A stretch of 8,986 nucleotides of DNA from the NCBI GenBank assembly GCA_031264395.1, contig JAISEB010000094.1, positions 1-8,986 on the forward strand, in the 5' to 3' direction. Below, piece by piece: positions 1-5,232 of the stretch (the stretch's first letter is position 1; each line of letters begins with the position of its first letter). The position numbers and the translations under genes were made by a program. The DNA comes from Treponema sp. GTDB taxonomy: Bacteria; Spirochaetota; Spirochaetia; Treponematales; Breznakiellaceae. Below the pieces are notes generated by a model. The model was given only the letters and a program-made list of their open reading frames with translations, was not told where the DNA came from and ran no database searches.

Positions 1-519
1 AATAATTTTGATAATATTTTGAGTATTACTGAATTTATTAAAAAACTAGAAACATTAAAATACAAAATAGAATTATCAGATAATAATATAAATGGTGAAA
101 TTGAAAAATTTATAAATAAAACAGTAATAAATATTGAATTAAATATTTATATAAACATTTGTGGAAAAAGACACTCTATTATAAAAATCGAACGTTTATC
201 GGATGAAATTACCCAAATAGATTTTTGTTTTTCTGAAGACGAAATAAATGGAAGGCACATGAAAAAGTTAAAACGATTATTGAATGATTTAGTAATTGAA
301 TTTAATGGAATTGTAGGAATGATTGGTTGGGAAACCGTTTGTAACATGATATTTTTTGAAACAGAAAATGCCTACCCGCATAAAGACTATACGATGGGAA
401 ATTTAAAATATTATACAAATAAAGATATTAATATAGACACTGAAAAATGGTTAAATGGAGTTTATGAAATAATATGGAATAAGAAATATAAAAATGATGT
501 ACGCCCATACATCGCATAA
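1..519 (+). CDS. Hypothetical cassette-encoded protein, 5' end outside the window
   Basis: I do not recognise this family. The frame is already open at base 1 and the first possible start is a TTG at base 19 with no Shine-Dalgarno before it, so the true start is probably upstream and the protein is longer than the 166 residues that can be read from that TTG. What is visible is a soluble, Lys/Asn/Ile-rich protein with no signal peptide or membrane segment, and with a Trp/Cys/Phe-containing core (GMIGWETVCNMIFFE) in its middle. It ends RPYIA followed by TAA, and those last codons lie inside the GC-rich attC-like element that follows. That is how genes in integron cassettes often end. Its extreme AT-richness contrasts with the chromosomal genes at the right of the window and points to horizontal origin. 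A role in immunity or defence would be a guess. Confidence 0.7.
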   Translation, partial: NNFDNILSITEFIKKLETLKYKIELSDNNINGEIEKFINKTVINIELNIYINICGKRHSIIKIERLSDEITQIDFCFSEDEINGRHMKKLKRLLNDLVIEFNGIVGMIGWETVCNMIFFETENAYPHKDYTMGNLKYYTNKDINIDTEKWLNGVYEIIWNKKYKNDVRPYIA

Positions 520-700
520 CAGACCTGTTTACGCTTCGCCGCCCATTGGGCAGCTGGGGGTCCCTTTCGCCTTGGTCATTCCGCTACGCTCCATTCCAAT
601 GCCGTTGCTCCACCCACATTTTGTCGGCCATGGTCTTTGCTGTGCAAAGCCCTTATCCGGGCCGCCAAAACATCGTAAACGGCCGGAACGCTATACGTCA
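505..700 (+). repeat. attC-like integron recombination site (cassette boundary)
   Basis: A GC-rich block of about 190 bp sits between two AT-rich genes. It is bounded by imperfect inverted repeats: CGCATAAC (513-520) against GCTATACG (690-697), 6 of 8 complementary, and inside these GTTTACG (527-533) against CGTAAAC (674-680), perfectly complementary. This two-box, R/L-style arrangement around a long structured centre resembles large attC sites. The centre contains smaller hairpins, GCCC-ATT-GGGC (541-551) and CTTTGC-TGT-GCAAAG (635-649). The upstream gene stops within the left end, as cassette genes commonly do. Against the call, the putative R' box reads GCTATAC rather than a canonical GTT-start core, and no integrase or second attC is present in the window. 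The block is open in one plus frame (494-781), but this looks like non-coding repeat. Confidence 0.5.
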
Positions 701-736
701 TTGCCTAAAAATTCTTTGAAAAAAACTAAAAATTTG

Positions 737-765
737 TTGACAATACATGAACAACGTATTATATC
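737..765 (+). promoter_or_regulatory. Probable promoter of the toxin-antitoxin operon
   Basis: A perfect -35 hexamer TTGACA (737-742) is followed after 17 bp by TATATC (760-765, 4 of 6 matches). An overlapping TATTAT (757-762) matches better but would leave only 14 bp of spacer. The segment CGTA...TACG (755-771) has weak dyad symmetry and could be an operator for antitoxin autoregulation, as is usual for ribbon-helix-helix antitoxins. The operator idea is inference. Lying downstream of the attC-like site, the promoter would travel with the cassette. Confidence 0.5.
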
Positions 766-772
766 ATTACGC

Positions 773-777
773 AGGAG
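773..777 (+). promoter_or_regulatory. Shine-Dalgarno that decides the antitoxin start
   Basis: AGGAG lies directly against an ATG at 778, which leaves no room for initiation there, but it is 6 nt upstream of a second in-frame ATG at 784. The start at 784 is therefore preferred over the longer reading that adds Met-Ile. Confidence 0.65.
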
Positions 778-783
778 ATGATT

Positions 784-1038
784 ATGTATACAAAATTAAC
801 ATTAAATATTGACCAAAATGTAATAGAAAACGCCAAAAAGTACGCAAAACATCAAAAAGTGAGTGTTTCAAAATTGGTTGAAGAATATTTATCTTCAATA
901 TCCTCACCAGCCAATAAAAAGGCCGGGCACAATTCATTAGGCCCAATAACAAAAGAACTGGTTGGAATAATCAAAGTAAAGGGAAAGATGGATTACAAAG
1001 AACTTTTAACTGGCGCGTTGATGGAGAAATATATCTGA
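784..1038 (+). CDS. DUF6364-like ribbon-helix-helix antitoxin
   Basis: This 84-residue protein is probably the antitoxin of a VapBC-type pair. Its N-terminal 34 residues read as a ribbon-helix-helix DNA-binding domain: a short beta strand (TKLTLNID), then helix 1 (QNVIENAKKYAKHQ), a turn (KVSVS) and helix 2 (KLVEEYLSS). After a linker, the C-terminal part (about residues 48-84, containing GIIKVKGKMDYKELL) resembles the toxin-wrapping tail of DUF6364 family proteins, which sit next to PIN-domain genes. Family knowledge suggests that the N-terminus binds the operon's own promoter and the tail blocks the toxin's active site. Its stop overlaps the toxin start by one base (TGATG), so the two genes are translationally coupled. 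The gene is complete, but its toxin partner is truncated, so it may now be an orphan. Start chosen from the Shine-Dalgarno spacing. Confidence 0.75.
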   Translation: MYTKLTLNIDQNVIENAKKYAKHQKVSVSKLVEEYLSSISSPANKKAGHNSLGPITKELVGIIKVKGKMDYKELLTGALMEKYI

Positions 1039-1237
1039 TGGAAAAACTCTTTTTTGACAATGATATTATTTTGGCTATTTCTATTAAACGAGATGAATCA
1101 CTGGAAAATGACATAAATGAAGCGATAAAATTAATAAATCTTGTAGAATCTGGAGAATATAAAGGATATACATCAACCGTTATTTTTACAAACACTTATT
1201 ATATACAGAGAAAACTAAAAGACCATAATACGGCAAT

Positions 1238-1258
1238 GAAGAACCCCGCCGCAGAGCA
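1238..1258. repeat. Left half of a split hairpin repeat, including the left target-site copy
   Basis: GAAGA-ACCCCGC (1238-1249) would pair with GCGGGGT-A-TCTTC (2740-2752) if the IS and one target copy were removed. This gives a 12-bp stem with one bulged A and a 9-nt loop, CGCAGAGCA. The IS target is exactly that loop. The repeat word recurs in the region right of the IS. Confidence 0.7.
1250..1258. repeat. Left target-site duplication of the IS (9 bp)
   Basis: CGCAGAGCA, identical to 2731-2739, directly abuts the outer end of the left inverted repeat. A 9-bp duplication is typical of IS50-like IS4-family transposition. Confidence 0.9.
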
Positions 1259-1283
1259 CTAAACTTGACCCACAGATTTCATG
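1259..1283 (+). repeat. Left terminal inverted repeat of the IS
   Basis: It matches the reverse complement of 2706-2730 at 22 of 25 positions. The outer 16 are identical (CTAAACTTGACCCACA) and a second identical block is TTTCA. Mismatches are at positions 17, 18 and 24. The transposase TGA (1279-1281 read on the minus strand) lies within it. Confidence 0.9.
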
Positions 1284-2655
1284 CAAGGTACTCCCGGTAT
1301 GCCAGCAGGATGTAGAGTTTCATTAACCCTATCCAAATAGTTTTTACCCCTGGCGGGCCGTCACTGGGAGCACGTTTCGGCCCTCCCAGCCATCCCAGAT
1401 ATTCCACCGCTTCTTTCATCGTATACGGCTTCTTCGGTTCCTTCTTACCCTTGTTCGCTATACAATAGAGTAGCTTCCACTCGTCCGGCCCCAGCAATGC
1501 CGAGCAGGAGGCTTCCGGTTTGAGCCGTCCCATATACGTCATATTCAATATCTTCCCCGCAATTATTGAGTACATCAGTATGAGCGCTACCGTTTTCTCT
1601 ATGCTCCGCTCCTGTAACTTCTCTATGGCACACCCGCTCTTCAGTACATAGTGAAACCGCTCTATCTTCCACCTCTGCATATAATACCCTACATACTCAT
1701 AGGCTTCTTCGACCGTATTTATCAGTTCATTAGTCATCAGAAACCATTCTATCGGTCCCTTCCCTTTGGGCGGGTGTTCCTCTTTGACATAGATGACCTG
1801 CACTTCTATTGACTGAGGCAAGGTTTGGATCGGATTGAGGATATGCGGTCGCTTTACCGTAAATGGAGCATATCGCATCTGGAATACCGCCTCCCGTTCC
1901 GGAATACTGCTCCGGCTGTCCCGGGGAATCGTTACCCCTAGGCGGCCCTGACACCGTTTCTTCCGTATCTCATCCAATATCCGCTTGTTTTCTACCGTCA
2001 TCCGGTTCTGTACTATCCGTATCAAAAACGCTTCTTCCCGTTCTTCGGCTTTGGCAAACAACTCGTACATATCCCCTTCCCGGTCACAGACGGTTATCAC
2101 CGGTATCCCCTCGGGGATATCCGCCGTACTCCGCTCCAGAGTTTCCAGCCACCGCCAACTTTCTTTTTCCTCTATCGGCCGTACTTTTTTGCTGTCATGG
2201 CTTGCCGATTCATCCTTCGCTTCCGACCGGTTATAGCCTGACTGGTCTAATACCCCCAAAACCAGCCCGTCACTGGTTACCGCAAGACAACTGTGAACAT
2301 TGACCCCCAGCGTCTTATCGCTGATATACCCTATCCCTTCGGTTTTCAGGTGGTTGTTGTAGTTTACCCCGGTAGTATCCTGGACCGCCAGAATGGGACC
2401 GCCATACTCAGCCATCCTTTTGATGGTTGCTTCCCGGTGCACCCTGATGATTTCTTCCCGGTCAAACCCGTCATTCCCCAGCATCCGGTAGATTGCTTTC
2501 GCTTCCGCCCGGTTTTCACTGCTGTACCAGATTGAGGTATCCGTCTGTTTTCCCAAGGTTTCCATGGTTCTGATAAACCGGTTTTCCACTCGAATGGAAT
2601 TAAAATCCAGGTCGGCGAATTCTTCTGCCATATCGAAACTTTTCCCCGGTGCCAT
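1279..2655 (-). CDS. IS4-family transposase, Tn5/IS50-like
   Basis: This 458-residue DDE transposase is close in length to the 476-residue Tn5 enzyme. Residues about 5-65 form the N-terminal DNA-binding region (EEFADLDFNSIRVENRF ... SENRAEAKAIYRM). The catalytic residues appear to be Asp93 (VQDTT), Asp191 (VCDREGD) and Glu332. The IS4 signature Y-x2-R-x3-E-x6-K is intact as Tyr325, Arg328, Glu332 and Lys339 (YMQRWKIERFHYVLK). The C-terminal part (about 345-458) matches the Tn5-type dimerisation region. The frame is open much further upstream, to about 3228, but that extension crosses the IS end and non-coding repeats. The ATG at 2655 is preferred because AGGAGG lies 5 nt before it and it falls inside the element. 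The enzyme binds the IS ends and performs cut-and-paste transposition. Confidence 0.92.
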   Translation of the reverse strand: MAPGKSFDMAEEFADLDFNSIRVENRFIRTMETLGKQTDTSIWYSSENRAEAKAIYRMLGNDGFDREEIIRVHREATIKRMAEYGGPILAVQDTTGVNYNNHLKTEGIGYISDKTLGVNVHSCLAVTSDGLVLGVLDQSGYNRSEAKDESASHDSKKVRPIEEKESWRWLETLERSTADIPEGIPVITVCDREGDMYELFAKAEEREEAFLIRIVQNRMTVENKRILDEIRKKRCQGRLGVTIPRDSRSSIPEREAVFQMRYAPFTVKRPHILNPIQTLPQSIEVQVIYVKEEHPPKGKGPIEWFLMTNELINTVEEAYEYVGYYMQRWKIERFHYVLKSGCAIEKLQERSIEKTVALILMYSIIAGKILNMTYMGRLKPEASCSALLGPDEWKLLYCIANKGKKEPKKPYTMKEAVEYLGWLGGPKRAPSDGPPGVKTIWIGLMKLYILLAYREYLA

Positions 2656-2660
2656 ATTCC

Positions 2661-2666
2661 CCTCCT
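2661..2666 (-). promoter_or_regulatory. Shine-Dalgarno fixing the transposase start
   Basis: Read on the minus strand this is AGGAGG, 5 nt upstream of the ATG at 2655. It rules out the much longer upstream reading as the true protein. Confidence 0.8.
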
Positions 2667-2691
2667 CGAGCTTTTGGCTTATATGGGGAGA

Positions 2692-2724
2692 ACTATAACA
2701 TAAACCGTGAAAATTGTGGGTCAA
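2692..2724 (-). promoter_or_regulatory. Possible transposase promoter overlapping the right IS end
   Basis: On the minus strand, TTGACC (2719-2724) lies inside the inverted repeat. Two -10 candidates follow: TATGTT (2697-2702) with a 16-bp spacer, and an extended -10 TG-T-TATAGT (2692-2700) at 21 bp. A -35 within the terminal repeat would let transposase binding repress its own gene. This is inference from hexamer matches only. Confidence 0.35.
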
Positions 2725-2730
2725 GTTTAG
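2706..2730 (-). repeat. Right terminal inverted repeat of the IS
   Basis: Read on the minus strand it begins CTAAACTTGACCCACA, identical to the left end for 16 bases and matching at 22 of 25 overall. Confidence 0.9.
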
Positions 2731-2739
2731 CGCAGAGCA
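2731..2739. repeat. Right target-site duplication of the IS (9 bp)
   Basis: CGCAGAGCA, identical to 1250-1258, directly follows the last base of the right inverted repeat. Confidence 0.9.
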
Positions 2740-2864
2740 GCGGGGTATCTTCGTTCGAGAAGAAAAAGTCCTACGGACTTTTCTCATTTGGTACTGGGGG
2801 TCTGCTACCCCGCCATCGTTGGCAGGGAATTGAACCGCCCCAAGGGGCGGGGTATTAGACCCCC
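2740..2864. repeat. Cluster of GC-rich hairpin repeats (REP-like)
   Basis: This holds the right arm of the split hairpin (GCGGGGT, 2740-2746). Next is an 8-bp stem AAAAGTCC-TAC-GGACTTTT (2764-2782). Then a 19-nt arm starting GGGGGTCTGCTACCCCGCC (2796-2814) pairs at 17 of 19 positions with 2846-2864. Nested in the loop of that pair is CCGCCCC-AA-GGGGCGG (2835-2850), which shares bases with the right arm, so the two folds exclude each other. The word GCGGGGTAT or its complement occurs several times across the stretch (1243-1249, 2740-2748, 2807-2813, 2848-2856), which suggests a family of palindromic repeats. I see no convincing gene in 2731-2941. Confidence 0.65.
2764..2785 (+). terminator. 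Possible hairpin terminator
   Basis: AAAAGTCC (2764-2771), loop TAC and GGACTTTT (2775-2782), followed by CTC. The stem is perfect, but its GC core is only GTCC and the T run is part of the stem itself. It could act in both directions, since the A run mirrors the T run. It may instead simply be one element of the repeat cluster. Confidence 0.3.
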
Positions 2865-2941
2865 ATCGAATAAACGCTGTTTTTCCGTATACCCTCCGCG
2901 CCTGCGAACGGCCCTTTTTTTTCATAATGTCACAGGGTATA

Positions 2942-3739
2942 TCATTCCCCCAGCAATATCCACCCTTCCTCACTGCACCGGATCGCGTCTTTGGCCGAAT
3001 ACCAGGTGTCCGGTTCGGGCCGCACGGGAAAGACGACGGGCATTCCTTCTTCCGAAACCAGAGGGGCGGCAAAGGGAGACGTTCCCGCCCAGGGGCCGGG
3101 ACCGGCGGGAACGGAAAGGCCGGTTCTTGCAAGGGCCTTGATGCGCCTGTAATCAAAGCCCGATTGAACGGTTCTTTGCGCAATGAAAGGCCAGTCGGCA
3201 AGCCAGGGATCTTCAAGCGCCGCCTCATTGGAAAGAACGCTGTCCGTAAAAAGCCTTCTGAAGCGGGGCCAGTCGAAGTACTGCGGCCGGCGTTTGGCGG
3301 CTGTTGGAGAAAGAGCCTCCGCGCCCTGATGCGCCTGTGAAAAGGCTTCGGCCAGTTCCCGGTAAAACGAGGCGTCGACTCCGCCCTGCCATGTAAGGCG
3401 CAGCCTTCCCCCCACTATGTCAAAGGGAAAGATCCCGCCCGCCGGTTTAAGCTCGCTTCCTTTGATGCCCCGGCCGGGAACAAGGGGACGGGCCAGGACC
3501 GGGCTGGGCCATTCGGGGATAACGGTAATCTCCGTTATTTCGCCGTCCGCTATTTCACGGACTTCGCTTCTTCCTTCAGGACCTATCCATTCAAGACGCC
3601 ACCGGGGAGCGCCGAAAATCTCTTTCCAAAGCGGGGGAAATTCCGGCGTTTCGGGAATACAGGGCATTTCCGCAGGTCCCGGACTGCAGCCGGAAAACCA
3701 GAGGAGGATGATCAGCGGCGGAACATATTTCATACCCAT
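2942..3739 (-). CDS. Putative lipoprotein of unknown function
   Basis: This 265-residue protein opens with MGMKYVPPLIILLWFSGC: a short basic n-region, a hydrophobic stretch and a spirochete-style lipobox FSGC with the acylated Cys at residue 18. Signal peptidase II should cleave there and leave it membrane-anchored outside the cytoplasm. The mature part is soluble, rich in Pro, Trp and Arg, and has no repeat or catalytic motif that I recognise. Its central region alternates short hydrophobic strands with charged turns (for example GGRLRLTWQGGVDASF). No good Shine-Dalgarno precedes the ATG at 3739 or the second ATG at 3733. The second start would give MKYVPPL and an equally good signal peptide. 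It is transcribed away from the 3832 gene across a 92-bp gap. GC-rich codon use matches the chromosomal genes to its right. A gene calling on the opposite strand in this region is a shadow. Confidence 0.7.
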   Translation of the reverse strand: MGMKYVPPLIILLWFSGCSPGPAEMPCIPETPEFPPLWKEIFGAPRWRLEWIGPEGRSEVREIADGEITEITVIPEWPSPVLARPLVPGRGIKGSELKPAGGIFPFDIVGGRLRLTWQGGVDASFYRELAEAFSQAHQGAEALSPTAAKRRPQYFDWPRFRRLFTDSVLSNEAALEDPWLADWPFIAQRTVQSGFDYRRIKALARTGLSVPAGPGPWAGTSPFAAPLVSEEGMPVVFPVRPEPDTWYSAKDAIRCSEEGWILLGE

Positions 3740-3831
3740 TATATGGCGAGGAAGGACCGTTCCGCTTCAATACAAAACGGGCATAACCGCAGCATTGCGA
3801 AAAAACATCATATATGGCATACTGAATAAAG
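3740..3831. promoter_or_regulatory. Divergent intergenic region with candidate promoters
   Basis: This 92-bp gap separates two divergent genes. On the plus strand TTGCGA (3795-3800) and CATACT (3818-3823) are 17 bp apart, each 4 of 6 to consensus. They would start transcription within a few bases of the ATG at 3832, which has no clear Shine-Dalgarno, so an almost leaderless transcript is possible. On the minus strand a perfect TATAAT overlaps the first ATG of the lipoprotein gene but has no matching -35. The word TATATGGC occurs at both ends (3740-3747 and 3811-3818). Functional assignment is tentative. Confidence 0.3.
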
Positions 3832-5232
3832 ATGGCCGAGACAAAAGACTATATCAAAAGTCTCTCCGAAGCGCTGGAGGCACGGGCGGATTGGCTTGAA
3901 AAGTCGGAACTGCTTACATTAAAAGAAAATCTGCGCGGTTATCAGGCTTCTTTCGCGGTGCTGTATTCCATCTATATTAAAAAAGGGCTTATAAACGAAG
4001 ATCCCTACAAACAGGAAGCCAAAATCGGCGAAATTGAGGTGCCCGATTCGGGCGCTTTTTCCGATGCCAACCGCCTGGATCAGCTCAGCATGAGGCTTTC
4101 CAATTACGACAGCCAGCTGGATTTTCTGGTCAATTTCTACCAGTTCGGCGTTGAATTTCTCAGCCTCGACCGTATCAAGCGTATATTCGCTCTGGTCCGT
4201 TATATTGACTGGGTTCACCTTGGCCCGGATTCCCAGTTTCCCGTTACCAAGGCGGTCGCGGAACTTACCAGTCAGGCGAAGATCGGCATCGATCAGATCG
4301 CCATGAGCGTTATAAGCAAATCGCTGAACAACCTGTCCAATGCTACCGGCGCCATATTGGGTTGTCTCAAGGAACTGGCCGATTACAAGCGGGAAGCCTT
4401 CAAGCTGGAACTGAGGACGACGGTTACAAAAGACATGGGGCCGCAGGAAGCCCAGACGGCGGCCATCAAGAAAAAATACGCCGCGGCGGCGCCCGGCAGG
4501 TCTTTTTACCCGGATCTTGCCGAAGAACTCATCAAAGAGGATTATTCAAGCAACGGGCCGGCGCTGAGGGAAAGGATACTTGCGACGCTTAAAATTCCCG
4601 AAAAGGAAACAAAGCCCGCGGCAAAAAAAGTTTCCTACAAAGACATTCTTCTGGAAGGAGCGCTGGTCATCGGATCCGCGTCGTCCGTTCTTTCCGAGTG
4701 CGGCATGAAGCTTGATGAGAACGAAGTCCTCCTTTCCAACCGCAAGAAAAGTTTCTGGGAAAAATTCAGGCGTCTTATGCAGCAGATGGTAAACAAGGAG
4801 CCTGATGAAGTTGTTTTCGATCTGGAATTCATGGATGCTACAAGGGGAACGCCGGTAAGGGAAAGACTCAATTACCGCCAGTTCCGGGGCGACATGGAAA
4901 AAAGAAACCGCGTCTTCGCGGGTCTTGTCGTCCGCGGCCCCTCCTATTCCCGGCTTGCCGCCATGGAGGAAGAACAGATTATTGCCTGGATCGAAAAAAA
5001 CGTCCGGGATCTTCAGAACATGCACAAGATCCTTACAGCGCTGGATGAGTATTTCAAGTCCGAGGCTACCCATGAAGAACGGGACCGGATAAAGGGGATC
5101 AAGCCGGAACTTTCCACAATAAAAAACGCCATTCTCAGGGCAAATCAGCTGCGCCACGAATACAGCGCCCAGAAGGAAGAAGAAGAACAGATGAGACGGC
5201 TGGGAATCAAGGCCGAGGGGAGTGCGCCATGA
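3832..5232 (+). CDS. Conserved-looking helical cytoplasmic protein of unknown function
   Basis: The product has 466 residues and I cannot assign a family. It has no signal peptide, lipobox or clear membrane segment, so it is probably cytoplasmic. Most of it looks alpha-helical, with long amphipathic stretches: residues about 1-40 (KDYIKSLSEALEARADWLEK), about 85-125 and about 150-205. The C-terminal 110 residues are highly charged (EEEQIIAWIEKNVRDLQN) and end in a Glu/Lys/Arg-rich tail that could form a coiled coil. An Ala/Lys-rich segment near residues 210-260 may be a linker between two domains. The start is the ATG at 3832, with only a weak purine stretch before it. Its stop overlaps the start of the solute-binding lipoprotein gene by ATGA, so the two are co-translated. 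That hints at a shared process, but no function follows from the sequence. Possibly spirochete-restricted. Confidence 0.8.
   Translation: MAETKDYIKSLSEALEARADWLEKSELLTLKENLRGYQASFAVLYSIYIKKGLINEDPYKQEAKIGEIEVPDSGAFSDANRLDQLSMRLSNYDSQLDFLVNFYQFGVEFLSLDRIKRIFALVRYIDWVHLGPDSQFPVTKAVAELTSQAKIGIDQIAMSVISKSLNNLSNATGAILGCLKELADYKREAFKLELRTTVTKDMGPQEAQTAAIKKKYAAAAPGRSFYPDLAEELIKEDYSSNGPALRERILATLKIPEKETKPAAKKVSYKDILLEGALVIGSASSVLSECGMKLDENEVLLSNRKKSFWEKFRRLMQQMVNKEPDEVVFDLEFMDATRGTPVRERLNYRQFRGDMEKRNRVFAGLVVRGPSYSRLAAMEEEQIIAWIEKNVRDLQNMHKILTALDEYFKSEATHEERDRIKGIKPELSTIKNAILRANQLRHEYSAQKEEEEQMRRLGIKAEGSAP
5215..5222 (+). promoter_or_regulatory. Shine-Dalgarno of the solute-binding lipoprotein gene
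   Basis: GAGGGGAG lies inside the end of the preceding gene, 6 nt before the ATG at 5229. It supports this start and a reinitiation-style coupling through the ATGA overlap. Confidence 0.7.

Larger units (their letters stand above)
1038..1262 (+). pseudogene. VapC-like PIN-domain toxin, truncated after its N-terminal half
   Basis: The 74-codon frame begins like a PIN-domain ribonuclease. FFDNDIIL (residues 5-12) carries the first conserved acidic residue of the metal site, and the stretch LVESGEYKGYTSTVIFTN followed by YYIQRKLKDHNTAMK matches the next helix and strand pattern of VapC toxins. Such proteins normally run to about 130-140 residues and need further acidic residues in the C-terminal half. 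Here recognisable sequence stops at about residue 68. The next codons (NPAAEH) are read from a GC-rich hairpin repeat and the first bases of the IS, whose end supplies the TAA. Removing the IS would not repair the gene, because the frame would continue through repeat DNA to a TGA at 2831-2833 (about 104 codons). The truncation therefore predates the IS. The product is expected to be inactive. Confidence 0.75.
1259..2730 (-). mobile_element. Complete IS4-family (IS50/Tn5-like) insertion sequence, 1472 bp
   Basis: The element is bounded by inverted repeats that begin CTAAACTTGACCCACA at both ends and by a perfect 9-bp target duplication, so both ends are defined to the base. It contains one gene, an intact transposase read on the minus strand, whose stop codon lies inside the left inverted repeat. 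Intact ends, matching duplications and a complete catalytic frame suggest recent and possibly still active transposition. There are no passenger genes. It landed in the loop of a GC-rich hairpin beside an already damaged toxin gene. Confidence 0.93.

Noticed and set aside
494..781. Open plus-strand frame of 95 codons over the GC-rich block
   Set aside because: It coincides with the attC-like repeat, has no Shine-Dalgarno, a low-complexity Pro/His-rich translation, and overlaps the end of the upstream gene and the promoter of the next. It is best read as non-coding repeat.
2796..2864. CRISPR-like or riboswitch interpretation of the repeat cluster
   Set aside because: The arms are inverted, not direct, there are no regularly spaced spacers, and no known riboswitch core was recognised.
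2656..3228. N-terminal extension of the transposase frame to 649 residues
   Set aside because: It crosses the IS right end, the target duplication, the hairpin repeats and the end of the lipoprotein gene. A strong Shine-Dalgarno sits before the internal ATG at 2655, and the length from there fits the family.
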